64,000 nt of DNA, taken from Chloroflexota bacterium (GTDB lineage Bacteria; Chloroflexota; Anaerolineae; Anaerolineales; Villigracilaceae). The notes below the pieces were generated by a model. That model was given only the letters and a program-made list of their open reading frames with translations, did no database searches and was not told where the DNA came from. Shown in pieces: positions 14,114 to 22,961 of this stretch (position 1 is its first letter; each line of letters begins with the position of its first letter). The stretch is from positions 1-64,000 of the forward strand of contig JACRBJ010000081.1 in assembly GCA_016234555.1 (NCBI GenBank). The letters run 5' to 3'. Both the position numbers and the translations under genes were made by a program.

Positions 14114-14926
14114 CTTTTTGGGAATTGAAGTTTCAAACTCCGAGTCTACAAAAGAACTTAACCTCTCAGCTATTGGCTCACAAGGCCCTATCTCAGATCC
14201 TACCCAACACCGATGGTTCTTTTCGGCCATTTGAAAAGTGCTTCCACCACCACCAAACGGGTCTAGTACAATGTCGCCTGGTTCGGTAGACATCAATATC
14301 GCCCTTTCAGGGATCATGGGCTTTAGCTCGTTGGCAACACGAGTTTTAAATTTGTTATGCCTAACTGGTGAAGTGTCTTCCCAGAAGTCGGTCAGATTTA
14401 AACCAGCGTCGTTTAGGGACTTTCTGTGACCACCATAATCCTTGATCTCTTTACCGCAGTGTCTACAAGTTGGTATTGGGACACGCAGCTTATTAAACAC
14501 CTTTGGTTTTCCCTTGGTGTAATACAAAAGGCCGTAGTGTGCAGGATAAAGGTTATTCCCACGGGGATAGGTGTTCTTCATGGTTATTGCTATCCAATGT
14601 CTAAAAGTCATCCTCTGTGAAAGAAAGTGACCTATTTCAATTGACCACTTAGGAATGTTATAGACAAAGATACTACCACCAGGAGTTACTACTCTAACGC
14701 ATTCTTCCAACCAACCATATACCCACTCTAAGTATTTGCTCTTCTCTAGATTGTCGGATAAACCGTTTTCGTATTCCTTGTCTAAATTAAATGGAGGGTC
14801 GGCAAAGACACAGTCGATACTATCACTTTTAATCGCCCCAAGCATCACCATGCAGTCACTATTAAATAAAACACCATGTTTAGTAGTCAGGTATGGTTGA
14901 AGAGAGCCTTTCACGACAGACCTCAT
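14093..14926 (-). CDS. DNA methyltransferase of the restriction-modification pair
   Basis: 277 residues. Catalytic motif IV is ADPPF (D43-F46) near the N-terminus, and the AdoMet-binding motif DPFGGGGST (222-230) comes near the C-terminus: the circularly permuted beta class of N4-cytosine/N6-adenine enzymes. A Cys pair (CRHCGKE) sits in the variable region. It lies 29 bases downstream of the BamHI-like nuclease on the same strand. By partnership it should modify GGATCC and protect the lysogen; the exact base methylated cannot be read from the motifs. The size resembles M.BamHII, a phage-borne GGATCC methylase, rather than the longer M.BamHI. Confidence 0.85.
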   Translation of the reverse strand: MRSVVKGSLQPYLTTKHGVLFNSDCMVMLGAIKSDSIDCVFADPPFNLDKEYENGLSDNLEKSKYLEWVYGWLEECVRVVTPGGSIFVYNIPKWSIEIGHFLSQRMTFRHWIAITMKNTYPRGNNLYPAHYGLLYYTKGKPKVFNKLRVPIPTCRHCGKEIKDYGGHRKSLNDAGLNLTDFWEDTSPVRHNKFKTRVANELKPMIPERAILMSTEPGDIVLDPFGGGGSTFQMAEKNHRCWVGSEIGPCEPIAERLSSFVDSEFETSIPKKLLCVFS

Positions 14927-14955
14927 AATGGAATATTTGTTCTGTTATTTTACCA

Positions 14956-15552
14956 CTATCGAAGAGATCTACCGTCTGTACCTTTGCCAATTGGAGGAAC
15001 ATTTATGTCTGTATCGTCTTGTTCAATAGCTATGACCCCAATAAGACCGTCAATAATATTTACCTTTCGCCACATTGGAAAATACGGTCTTAACTCCTCA
15101 TAACTCCCTATTCTGTCAGTCAGATATCTATACATCCTTCTAGTAGGAATAATTAGAGTTCCACCAATCAAGGCACCACCTAATATACCTAAGATCATCT
15201 TATTTACCGCCCGATGCGATGAAGATATATTTCCAGTTTCCCATTCGACAGCGTAGTGAGAATGTAAAACCTCAAATATTGCATCTATTTTTCCTGGTCT
15301 GGTCATCGTAGCACCTAGATTTAAAGGAATTTCTCTCCTCCAGCCCTCAGACACAAGATGCTCCATACAAGCTTCTTTGATTGGTAATACCCCATTAGCA
15401 TGACTTGTAGGGTTGATTACAAAATTATCCGAACCAATCGGCCAAACAACCTTGCTGATAGATTCGATGATTTGTCCGTGAATCATGTCATATTCTCGGC
15501 TCAGACTGAAGTTACCTGCTTCTACAATGATTTCGTCCCTGACTATTCTCAA
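14956..15552 (-). CDS. BamHI-like type II restriction endonuclease
   Basis: 198 residues from a TTG at 15552 with GAGG eight bases upstream; GTG at 15585 is the longer alternative but lies inside a palindrome. Remembered BamHI aligns through SKVVWPIGSDNFVINP, NGVLPIKEACM, VEWETGNISSSHRAVNKM, YLTDRIGSYEELRPYF and NVPPIGKGTDG. Counterparts of the BamHI catalytic residues E77, D94, E111 and E113 are all present (E74, D90, E103, E105). It should cut unmethylated GGATCC. The neighbouring gene 29 bases downstream is its methyltransferase. A 22-bp perfect palindrome upstream may control it. Confidence 0.88.
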   Translation of the reverse strand: MRIVRDEIIVEAGNFSLSREYDMIHGQIIESISKVVWPIGSDNFVINPTSHANGVLPIKEACMEHLVSEGWRREIPLNLGATMTRPGKIDAIFEVLHSHYAVEWETGNISSSHRAVNKMILGILGGALIGGTLIIPTRRMYRYLTDRIGSYEELRPYFPMWRKVNIIDGLIGVIAIEQDDTDINVPPIGKGTDGRSLR

Positions 15553-15566
15553 TGTTACGACCTCAA

Positions 15567-15588
15567 AATGTGATTTTAAAATCACATT
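15567..15588. promoter_or_regulatory. Palindromic operator upstream of the restriction gene
   Basis: A perfect 22-bp palindrome with core TGATTTTAAAATCA, ending 15 bases before the TTG start. A TAAAAT -10-like hexamer on the minus strand lies within it. The same 14-base core occurs upstream of the HNH gene at 46861-46874, and a looser version lies at 46337-46355. Confidence 0.5.
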
Positions 15589-15600
15589 CTACGCTAATTC

Positions 15601-15632
15601 TTGGATTCGGAAAAGCCTTCACGGGTTATAAT
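15601..15632 (+). promoter_or_regulatory. Candidate promoter of the lipoprotein gene
   Basis: A perfect TATAAT (15627-15632) about 40 bases before the ATG, with TTGGAT 20 bases upstream. The spacing is long, so the -35 match is doubtful. Confidence 0.4.
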
Positions 15633-15672
15633 CATGACAGAATCAACATACTGTTCGACTAGGAGATGGAAC

Positions 15673-16422
15673 ATGAAAAAATACTTGTTTGTATTTGTCC
15701 TGCTTCTGGTAATCTCATGTTCGCAGGTAACCGTTCCTGTCACACCAGTAGCAACAAATACTCTAGCTTCCACTAAAACAAGTTACACAGGCAAGAACCC
15801 GTGGTTGGTGGCAAACACAGAATGCCATGATGCGGATTTCTTATCTAAGACAAATACTCATTCTCAAGAAGAGGTTTTTGATTACTTTCAAAGTATGTGG
15901 AGTGAAGCTAAGGTTGTTCCAGACCCTAAAATATATTCTATACAAGATCTTTATGCTACGGTTACTGGAACTGAACGCCCACTAAGCAGTATTCGATTTA
16001 GCAATTCCCCTCCATGTACATGGATAACTCTTCCGTCAGAAAAACAGAATCAGTATTACCTTCTTTTTCGAGGAAAAGAAAACTTTACACAGAAATACAT
16101 CTTAAATAATGATGCAGTTTTAGATGTTATGGTCGGTCAATGGGGAAGCAAAAACAGCGACAAGGTAGCTACTGTTAGCACTGGTCAAAACTGTACAACA
16201 GGATCTTACTGTATATCTATCATATCAGACTGCATAAAAAACAAAACAGTTGACTCACTTCCTTTATTTGATGTAAATTCAAATATGGCTTGCTTCGGCT
16301 CAGAAGAAAATTATGTCTGTATGGAGTACTTCCCAAACGATGCTTTGTACATGAATGCCAACGGCGTGGATATACCATCCTGTTTGGCTAGCTTTCAGGC
16401 GACCTTTGATATAAGAAAGTAG
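15673..16422 (+). CDS. Prophage-encoded lipoprotein, unknown function
   Basis: 249 residues from the ATG with AGGAG seven bases upstream; the longer frame from 15601 is not supported. MKKYLFVFVLLLVISC is a lipoprotein signal with the lipobox Cys at 16. A Thr/Val-rich linker follows, then a globular domain with about ten Cys residues that could form disulfides. No family recognised. A surface lipoprotein next to a restriction system suggests lysogenic conversion or superinfection exclusion, by analogy with other temperate phages; this is inference. Confidence 0.7.
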   Translation: MKKYLFVFVLLLVISCSQVTVPVTPVATNTLASTKTSYTGKNPWLVANTECHDADFLSKTNTHSQEEVFDYFQSMWSEAKVVPDPKIYSIQDLYATVTGTERPLSSIRFSNSPPCTWITLPSEKQNQYYLLFRGKENFTQKYILNNDAVLDVMVGQWGSKNSDKVATVSTGQNCTTGSYCISIISDCIKNKTVDSLPLFDVNSNMACFGSEENYVCMEYFPNDALYMNANGVDIPSCLASFQATFDIRK

Positions 16423-16428
16423 GTTAAT

Positions 16429-16551
16429 ATGCACAAGAGGGGTTTCTACTTTCCCAACCCAAACAAAAAGCCGTCCATATGGTGGGTACTCGGTGGTCTA
16501 ATGTTTCTGGTGGCAATTATTAAGTTTACGATCGAGTTTTTCACTCAGTAA
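16429..16551 (+). CDS. Small single-span membrane protein
   Basis: 40 residues: a basic N-terminus (MHKRGFYFPNPNKKPS) and one hydrophobic span (WWVLGGLMFLVAIIKF). It starts six bases after the lipoprotein stop, so they are probably co-transcribed. Its 3' end overlaps the convergent gene ending at 16541. Confidence 0.5.
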   Translation: MHKRGFYFPNPNKKPSIWWVLGGLMFLVAIIKFTIEFFTQ

Positions 16552-17335
16552 GATCAGGGTCTTGTAGACTTAAAGTCTCCTTTTGATAAACAAGAGTTAT
16601 TTTGTCAATAAGTCCTACTAAATAGTCGATGATAGGACCTTTAACTTCTAGCGTCTTATGCTTTGAGTTACTACCTATCCGTTTTGTATAGTAGTTTATA
16701 GGTATGTAATAATGACTTTCAGGGTCAATTCTTTGTAAGTTTTTTACATCTTCAGTGTTCGAATTTACTTTAAATCTAAAGTGGCCAGTAACTCTTTCTC
16801 TGGCTTTAACTTTCAAATCACCGCTTCTTAACTGATTTCCAACCTCATCATAAAAATATTTACTCCCCGAACCAAACTGTAGTTGTAATGGATCTGGCAG
16901 CTTCGTTTTGGCCTCATCAATTGACCAGACTAGTATCCCTGCCTCTTGACCTACATTCTCAACTTTAATATAGGCTTGAATATATTGGTAGACAGGAATC
17001 AGATTCTTATCTAAACCGTCAGTAAAAACTTTACCCTCAGTGGTACGGATAGGAGCCTTTATATAAAGTCCTGTTGATACGACTCTGATTGATATGTTAG
17101 CTTGGGTGTCTTCAAACTCGTTGACCTTTTTACTGAGTTTAGAATACAGCCCGAAGTTAGCTACCAAAAAGGCAACGGCAGCAACCCCCAAATAGAACTC
17201 TCGAGGCAAGGTAAATGATTGGGTGGCAGCGCTAACAATAAAGATAATAATGTCTGCTATCCCCAGCGCTACACCGATCCATTCTGTAAGCAAGTCTTTC
17301 AGGTATTTTCCCAGCATCTGAGATCTCCCGATCAT
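16541..17335 (-). CDS. Membrane protein with cytoplasm/periplasm beta domain, unknown
   Basis: 264 residues. Two hydrophobic segments at about 20-38 (IGVALGIADIIIFIVSAATQ) and 46-64, then a short coiled segment and a ~190-residue soluble domain of alternating strands. Nothing recognised. It is transcribed leftward together with the gene at 17387-17941, opposite to the virion genes, which is typical of accessory cargo expressed in the lysogen. Confidence 0.6.
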   Translation of the reverse strand: MIGRSQMLGKYLKDLLTEWIGVALGIADIIIFIVSAATQSFTLPREFYLGVAAVAFLVANFGLYSKLSKKVNEFEDTQANISIRVVSTGLYIKAPIRTTEGKVFTDGLDKNLIPVYQYIQAYIKVENVGQEAGILVWSIDEAKTKLPDPLQLQFGSGSKYFYDEVGNQLRSGDLKVKARERVTGHFRFKVNSNTEDVKNLQRIDPESHYYIPINYYTKRIGSNSKHKTLEVKGPIIDYLVGLIDKITLVYQKETLSLQDPDLTE

Positions 17336-17386
17336 AGAATAACTTCATCGCAAGATTCTAATCCAGTTTTAGCAAGCTGCAACATC

Positions 17387-17941
17387 TTAGTCACCATCAT
17401 ACAGAGAAATAGCCCGATCAAGGAACGAAGACGCCAACATTACGCAGAATGTAACTGGCACACAGACAAATAAGGTTATGTTCAAGGACGCCCAGGGAGA
17501 TACTGCGACATTGTTTGCAGCCACAATCATTGCCCTTACGTAAAGTATCGTCAGGGGAAACACAATTACAATGGTAAAAGAAAATTCACGATTAAACATT
17601 GCCCTGTGAAGTGGACTTCTGAAAATGCTTGCTCCACTGTCATAGTAGTTTTCGACATACCCTCTTTCGAATAAAAGCCTTTTCCATCTCCTTTTAACCT
17701 TTGCACTTATCATTCCTAATGTGTAAATTACAGCGATAAAGGACCAAAGGAAAAACTCTTGGCTATTTATACTAAAGTTTGGAGACTCTCTAGGGGTATT
17801 ATTTGCTCCAAAGAAAGTAACGATTGCTATTATATTGGCAACTAGGCCCAAACCCTCCAAAAATATGGTTACATAGGTTTTAAAAGACAGGTTACTAAAG
17901 TAGTCGGCTATTCTCTTGAAAATATTCTCTGTTCTGTTCAT
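17387..17941 (-). CDS. Four-span membrane protein, unknown
   Basis: 184 residues from ATG 17941, chosen because GTGAGGA stands a few bases upstream; a longer frame to 18034 lacks such a site. Hydrophobic segments occur near 25-45, 65-83, 122-140 and 150-175, with a basic cytoplasmic loop (SAKVKRRWKRLLFERG). No family recognised. It lies upstream of the 16541 gene on the same strand, separated by about 50 bases. Confidence 0.6.
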   Translation of the reverse strand: MNRTENIFKRIADYFSNLSFKTYVTIFLEGLGLVANIIAIVTFFGANNTPRESPNFSINSQEFFLWSFIAVIYTLGMISAKVKRRWKRLLFERGYVENYYDSGASIFRSPLHRAMFNREFSFTIVIVFPLTILYVRAMIVAANNVAVSPWASLNITLFVCVPVTFCVMLASSFLDRAISLYDGD

Positions 17942-18061
17942 ATTGTCCTCACTTTCTTGGATTTTAAACCCTATTTCTAGTGAGGAACAAAATATTAATA
18001 TAACCGCAAAAAACTCAAGAGGCTTATAATTCACCTAAATAACTAACTCCAGGACGGCGAT

Positions 18062-18583
18062 ATGAACTTCTTTGACTTCTCATTCTGGCAAGGATTTGTA
18101 GGAAATCTGTTGGCTACAGTAATTGGTATTGCATTTGGTATACCTGTGGGTCTTTTTTTTGACAGGATTGTAGAGTCTAAAAATGAGAAAAAGAAACGAC
18201 ACAAAATCCTCGAGAATTTGCTAATTGAGATGTTACCTAATTATGCAAAACTCGAGGCTTGGAAGAAAAGACAGAATGAAGATCTAAACACTTCTATCTA
18301 TGCTGCTTTTCTTTCTGATGAAGTTTGGAATACATTTTCAGATGGAGGGGAGTTGCAATACATCAATGACACGATGCTTTTAGCTTCACTAGCTATGGTA
18401 TATGCAGATATAAAACGCGTTAAGTACATACATGGCCTCTATCTTAGTTCGTTTCAACTTGCTGGGACGTCAAAAAATTTTATCATTAAAGACTTATGGC
18501 GAGCTATTGACACAGCCATAACTCACAGTGAAATTGTGACAAGAAACATCAAGAAGGAAATAAGTAGTAAACAGAATCCATAA
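18062..18583 (+). CDS. Membrane-anchored helical protein, unknown
   Basis: 173 residues. An N-terminal span (VGNLLATVIGIAFGIPVGLFF) is followed by a basic, helical soluble part (ESKNEKKKRHKILENLLIEM). Not recognised. It is divergent from the membrane gene at 17387-17941 and sits just before terminase, forming the right edge of the accessory block. Confidence 0.6.
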   Translation: MNFFDFSFWQGFVGNLLATVIGIAFGIPVGLFFDRIVESKNEKKKRHKILENLLIEMLPNYAKLEAWKKRQNEDLNTSIYAAFLSDEVWNTFSDGGELQYINDTMLLASLAMVYADIKRVKYIHGLYLSSFQLAGTSKNFIIKDLWRAIDTAITHSEIVTRNIKKEISSKQNP

Positions 18584-18626
18584 ACCAGATGAAATCCTAA
18601 CGTAGAAATGCTAGAATACCTATGAA

Positions 18627-19076
18627 GTGGGAAAAGTAGGTAGACCAACAAAATATGATCCTTCATTTACCAAAGAGGTAGATGTTTATTTGGAATCCGC
18701 AAGTAAGAATCAAAAGCATCTACCTAAGGTAGAAAGTTTTGCTATAAGGCTTGGTGTTTCTAAAGACTCTTTATATGAGTGGGCTAAGATTTATCCAGAT
18801 TTTTCCGACGCTTTGAAGAAAATACTTCTAAAGCAGGCTGAACTGCTCATAGACGATGGCATTTACGGGGGTAAAGAAGTCAACTCCACAATAGTTAAAC
18901 TACTACTTCAAAACAATCATGGTATGAGGGAAAGAGTAGACCAAACAACAAACGATAAAGACCTACCATTTACTGGTTTGACTGATGAACAGCTTAATAG
19001 ACTTATCGAGTCAAAGATCCACCAACTTGGAGTTGCTGGCTCTGTTGCAGGAGAAGGAGAAGAGAGTAAAGTCTGA
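18627..19076 (+). CDS. terS: Terminase small subunit
   Basis: 149 residues from a GTG start. VGKVGRPTKYDPSF followed by a helix-turn-helix (FAIRLGVSKDSLYEWAKIYP) is typical of phage small terminases, which recognise the packaging site and recruit the large subunit. TAGAAT lies about ten bases before the GTG, so the transcript may be almost leaderless. The 3' end overlaps the large-subunit frame by 92 bases if that gene starts at 18985. Confidence 0.8.
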   Translation: MGKVGRPTKYDPSFTKEVDVYLESASKNQKHLPKVESFAIRLGVSKDSLYEWAKIYPDFSDALKKILLKQAELLIDDGIYGGKEVNSTIVKLLLQNNHGMRERVDQTTNDKDLPFTGLTDEQLNRLIESKIHQLGVAGSVAGEGEESKV

Positions 19077-20412
19077 TCCTTTAAAATATGCAAAAAGTCA
19101 CGACAAACAAAAGGAGTTCTTTGCTTCTCTAAAACCAATCAGAGTTTTGTTTTGGGGAAACCGTGTGGGAAAGACTGAAGGTTGCGCTCAAGAAGTAGCC
19201 AGGTACGCACTGGGAAAACACGAGTATAGGAAGGTGTACCTACCAGTTGAAATCTGGTGTGCTTGTCCTTCATACGATCTTCAAAAAGAGACATCACAAA
19301 AGAAACTTCAAAATTATTTACCCGAAGACCAGATAGCCCATATAACTTATGTCAAAGCAGGCACATGGGGTGAGGTTTTACTAAAAAATGGCACCAGGAT
19401 TAACTTCAAATCATATGAACAAGGAAGGGAGAAGTTTCAGGGGGCTGGTAAACGCTTGATTTGGTTCGACGAAGAACCACCTAAAGATATTTGGGAAGAA
19501 TGTACAGTCCGAGCTGAAGCGGGAGTTGACCTAGATATTATTATGTCAATGACTCCCGTAAAGGGTATGACTTGGGTATATGACGATCTATTTTCCAAGA
19601 CAGGTAGAGATGACTTATTTATCTCACTTGCTTCATGGGACGATAACCCTTGGCTTACGGATAAACAAAAAACACAAATGGGAGCTAATCTATCAGATGA
19701 GGCCACCCAGGTAAGACGCTACGGAAAGTTTGTTCAAAGAGTAGGACTTGTTTGTAACTGGTGGGATAGAGAGAAGAATACAATGATATATACAGATACA
19801 CCTAACGACTGGTCTTATTATGAAGTACTAGACGGTGGATTTAGTGACCCTGCTGCGTGGTTGTTGATTGGGGCAGATAACGACGACAATATTCATGTAA
19901 TAGATGGGTTCAGAGAGAAAGGTCTATCAGATGCAGAGATAGTATCGAGAAGAAACACCAAACGAGGAAAGCATAGGATAGTAAACGGGTGGATTGATTA
20001 CAACGATGTCAGATTGAAAGAGAACCTATCAGCCCTCGGTATGAGCCTTATTCAAGTAGAAAAGATAGCAGGAGATTCAAACCATTGGGATGAGACACTA
20101 GCAGAAAAGCTTGCAGAGTATGGCAAGATGGAAAGAGGGACGGGTAAACCCAGACTATTTATCAACAAAGACTTAGATTGGTTAATACAGGAGATAGAAA
20201 ACCTTACATGGCTTGAGATTAGACATTCAGTAGGTGGAGAGACTCAGGTTGTGCCTAAGTGGGATGACCATAGAAGATTCGGGCATCACTTTGACGGTAT
20301 TAGGGCATTGGCTTACCTTTTAGTCATGTATAAAAAGGCAGATACAGAAAAAGCCGACGAAGCCAAAGCAGCAGTAAAGACAGTTATGGAACAACTAAGG
20401 GGGATGTACTAA
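18985..20412 (+). CDS. terL: Terminase large subunit (packaging ATPase-nuclease)
   Basis: 475 residues. Walker A is GNRVGKT (58-64), Walker B LIWFDEE (158-164, D162/E163), and a motif III-like SMTPVKG follows. The nuclease half begins around 280 (VLDGGFSDPAAW) with further acidic positions (GWIDYND). It drives DNA into the prohead and cuts it. The start is uncertain: ATG 18985 overlaps the small subunit by 92 bases, and TTG 19027 is an alternative. The A of the next ATG overlaps the stop at 20412. Confidence 0.93.
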   Translation: MNSLIDLSSQRSTNLELLALLQEKEKRVKSDPLKYAKSHDKQKEFFASLKPIRVLFWGNRVGKTEGCAQEVARYALGKHEYRKVYLPVEIWCACPSYDLQKETSQKKLQNYLPEDQIAHITYVKAGTWGEVLLKNGTRINFKSYEQGREKFQGAGKRLIWFDEEPPKDIWEECTVRAEAGVDLDIIMSMTPVKGMTWVYDDLFSKTGRDDLFISLASWDDNPWLTDKQKTQMGANLSDEATQVRRYGKFVQRVGLVCNWWDREKNTMIYTDTPNDWSYYEVLDGGFSDPAAWLLIGADNDDNIHVIDGFREKGLSDAEIVSRRNTKRGKHRIVNGWIDYNDVRLKENLSALGMSLIQVEKIAGDSNHWDETLAEKLAEYGKMERGTGKPRLFINKDLDWLIQEIENLTWLEIRHSVGGETQVVPKWDDHRRFGHHFDGIRALAYLLVMYKKADTEKADEAKAAVKTVMEQLRGMY

Positions 20413-20720
20413 TGAGCAATTTGCCTAAATTTATAGCCCTAGAAAAACTTGTGCAAACTGTAGGCCACGGTAGGATCGACTTAGAGCTTCAGCTTAGAGC
20501 AGGTGAAATAGTCGGCGTTACGACAACAGGAAGTAAAAGAACCCTCTACAATTCTTCTGATAAAGATACCAATAACAATCAAGCCGCACTTGAATACATC
20601 ATAAAACGTATTAGCCAACAACTAGAAAGCAAAGTGCAGAGTGAATTGGTCTTTAAAGTTGATACTAATTTTGATAAGATAAGAAGTGTAACGGCGGAGA
20701 GTAAACAGACTATCAAATGA
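20412..20720 (+). CDS. Hypothetical protein between terminase and portal
   Basis: 102 residues, beginning MSNLPKFIALEKLVQTVGHG, with a long predicted helix (LEYIIKRISQQLESKVQSEL). No family recognised. It overlaps both neighbours by one to four bases, so it belongs to the packaging operon. Confidence 0.55.
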   Translation: MSNLPKFIALEKLVQTVGHGRIDLELQLRAGEIVGVTTTGSKRTLYNSSDKDTNNNQAALEYIIKRISQQLESKVQSELVFKVDTNFDKIRSVTAESKQTIK

Positions 20721-20884
20721 ATCAAGAAGCTGCCAAATTAAGGGTCGAACAACTTAAACAATGGGTCGAGAGTAATAGAGAATATCTAGAGGTTGCACTC
20801 ATTACTAGTAAGGCAGAAATAACTATCTCCATGAAAGGTGCATCTATCAAGGCAAAAGTAACGCAGTTTCCAGATGAGATTTAA
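20717..20884 (+). CDS. Hypothetical small protein
   Basis: 55 residues (MNQEAAKLRVEQLKQWVESN and onward), helical N-terminus then a strand-rich end (AEITISMKGASIKAKVTQF). It is coupled to the preceding gene by ATGA overlap. A promoter for the portal gene overlaps its 3' end. Confidence 0.55.
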   Translation: MNQEAAKLRVEQLKQWVESNREYLEVALITSKAEITISMKGASIKAKVTQFPDEI

Positions 20885-20950
20885 AAATGGAAAGTGTATA
20901 ATACTTTTGAACTGTAATCCAAACAACGGAGCGGGACAAAATATCCGTTG
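20874..20950 (+). promoter_or_regulatory. Portal promoter and leader hairpin
   Basis: ATGAGA, 17-base spacer, perfect TATAAT (20897-20902). The leader holds CAACGGA (20924) paired with TCCGTTG (20944), ending two bases before the portal ATG, with no T-run. The stretch CCAAACAACGGAGCG resembles CCAAACGAACGGGCG in the leader at 25863, so this may be the terminator-less relative of the leaders described farther right. Confidence 0.5.
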
Positions 20951-20952
20951 AT

Positions 20953-22815
20953 ATGGCAAACACAGCACCACAGAATAAAAAAAACAGTACTCTTATAGAA
21001 GACTACCAGGCTTCGTTGGGGGCTATGGAGCAATTGCATAACTCGTTTGATGATAAGGAGAAGATACTTCTGTCCCAACCTCTGGGCAAAATAAACAAAG
21101 AAGAGACTAAGACTAGAATTTCCGATCCTACTCTTCTAGCTGCCGTTATCAAGCAGAATAACTCAACAATGGCACAAATGCCATCAGGGAAGATTACAGC
21201 CCTGACTAAAGACAACAGGGGTAAGTCTTTATTTATGGATTTGATTTTCCATAAACACGTCATCCCCAATGCTACAAGTCAATATGATGTCTTCACAAAG
21301 CTATGGCTTCTATCCTTTTACCGCAAGGTCTATGGATCGATGGGGGTCTTAGTTGATTTCGTAAATGGTGGAGGTTATGGAAAAGGTAATGCAGGCCCAG
21401 ACTTTACAATACTTCCTATTCGCTCAATCATTCCTCAAGTCGGCAAGTACACGGAAACAGACTGTGATTATATTTATGTCCGTTCGCGCGTAAGCAAGAA
21501 ATGGTTAGAGGACAAAAAGGGAGATAAAAATTGGAAGAATATAGATAAAGTCCTAGAGCGAAAAGGTGACTTCACGATGGAGTTTAACTCCAGTAGCTAT
21601 GTAGAGAGAAAGACTGAGAACGGGATGGTCAAGAGGGAAGAATATGAAATAGTTACCCGCTACGAACCTGATAAGTGGATTACATTCCATTCAGGAAGCC
21701 AAGAGATATTGCGCGAGATGGATAATCCACAAAAAAACGGCAAGATACCAATAATTATGTGCCATTCCTATCCCCTACTGGATAGGTTTATTGGTTTGGG
21801 AGACTTTGAGAGAGGTATGGACTTACATACATCATTGGGGAGCCTTATATCTTTATATCTTGATGGAGCAAAAGCAGGAATATTCCCTAACCTAAAGATA
21901 GATCCAGCAGCCATAGAAAACTGGAATGAGATTAAACAGCACGGTATTGGCCCAGGACAGATATGGCTAATGAAACCACAGCTTTTTGACAAGCTTGAAC
22001 AAATGCACGTAACGCCTGATCTAAATACATTCCAATCAACATATCAGTTTTTAAAGGCCGCAGTACTGACAGTTACCAACACAACAGATACGAGCGTCAA
22101 TCAAGCAACCGATCCAGGATTTGGGAAGACTCCTCAAGCTCTCAAGATGCAGTCATTCTCTCAAGGTATGCAGACACAGTTTGACAGAAGAATGCTTGAG
22201 ATTGCGACAGAAAAGATATTTGATAGGATGATTGACCTTGTTGCGAAAAGACAAGAGAAACCGATGCATCTATATCTAGGCAAAGCCGACCTAGAGGCTG
22301 TAGCAGAGATTGCACCAGATGTAGTTGAAATGTTTGAAGTTGGAGACATGGGGAAAGTTACGATCAAACCTACAGATGTCAAAGACTGTGATTATAGATA
22401 TGAGATTGATGCAGGTAGTACAGTCAAGAAAGACGAAATTGTCGAGAACCAGACACTTACTCAGATATTAGAGTTTGTTATGAAAGTACCAGGGGCAATG
22501 GAATCACTTATGCAAGGTGGAAAGATACCTCTTGGAAACATGAACCTAGACCTAGGAGAACTTATAAAGCGTTGGGTTATATCATCAGGAGTAACAGACT
22601 GGGACAAGATCATTGTTGATAACGAACAGCAAGAAAATGGACTCAACATGGAAGATCCAAATGCAGCCCAGGCAGTCGGCTCGGTACTCAACCCACAAGG
22701 TGGGCAACCGCCTATGGGAGTAAACCAGCCACCTATGGAACAATCGCAATTTCAAGACCCATCTATTGCCCAGGTTTTTGCAGAAATACAAAGCATGGCA
22801 GGAGGTCAAAGATGA
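20953..22815 (+). CDS. Portal protein
   Basis: 620 residues, the size of podovirus portals. The position between terminase and scaffold, and the sequence layout (LLSFYRKVYGSMGVLVDFVN, then PIRSIIPQVGKYTETDCDYI, and a C-terminal Gln/Pro/Met-rich tail), support the call. The dodecameric portal is the DNA gateway of the capsid and docks terminase and tail. The tail is low-complexity (GGQPPMGVNQPPMEQSQF). A dedicated promoter and hairpin precede it, with no clear Shine-Dalgarno site. Confidence 0.75.
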   Translation: MANTAPQNKKNSTLIEDYQASLGAMEQLHNSFDDKEKILLSQPLGKINKEETKTRISDPTLLAAVIKQNNSTMAQMPSGKITALTKDNRGKSLFMDLIFHKHVIPNATSQYDVFTKLWLLSFYRKVYGSMGVLVDFVNGGGYGKGNAGPDFTILPIRSIIPQVGKYTETDCDYIYVRSRVSKKWLEDKKGDKNWKNIDKVLERKGDFTMEFNSSSYVERKTENGMVKREEYEIVTRYEPDKWITFHSGSQEILREMDNPQKNGKIPIIMCHSYPLLDRFIGLGDFERGMDLHTSLGSLISLYLDGAKAGIFPNLKIDPAAIENWNEIKQHGIGPGQIWLMKPQLFDKLEQMHVTPDLNTFQSTYQFLKAAVLTVTNTTDTSVNQATDPGFGKTPQALKMQSFSQGMQTQFDRRMLEIATEKIFDRMIDLVAKRQEKPMHLYLGKADLEAVAEIAPDVVEMFEVGDMGKVTIKPTDVKDCDYRYEIDAGSTVKKDEIVENQTLTQILEFVMKVPGAMESLMQGGKIPLGNMNLDLGELIKRWVISSGVTDWDKIIVDNEQQENGLNMEDPNAAQAVGSVLNPQGGQPPMGVNQPPMEQSQFQDPSIAQVFAEIQSMAGGQR

Positions 22816-22961
22816 GTGGTAAACACATGAAGCTTCTCAGGAAAGGAGCTAATAAACTAGGTCTACCATATAGCTACTTGAAAAGGGGATTTAGAAAGTT
22901 AGATAATACGGAGAAGAGGAGATTTTTAAACCAGGCAAAAATGATTGAATATCTACCATGA
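22812..22961 (+). CDS. Small basic protein after portal
   Basis: 49 residues, strongly basic (KHMKLLRKGANKLGLPYSYL, KRGFRK). It is joined by ATGA overlaps to the portal gene and to the gene at 22958. Function unknown. Confidence 0.5.
   Translation: MSGKHMKLLRKGANKLGLPYSYLKRGFRKLDNTEKRRFLNQAKMIEYLP

Noticed and set aside
22698..22710. CAACCGCCTA in the portal gene as a further operator copy
   Set aside because: It lies mid-gene with no promoter and differs from the consensus; probably chance.
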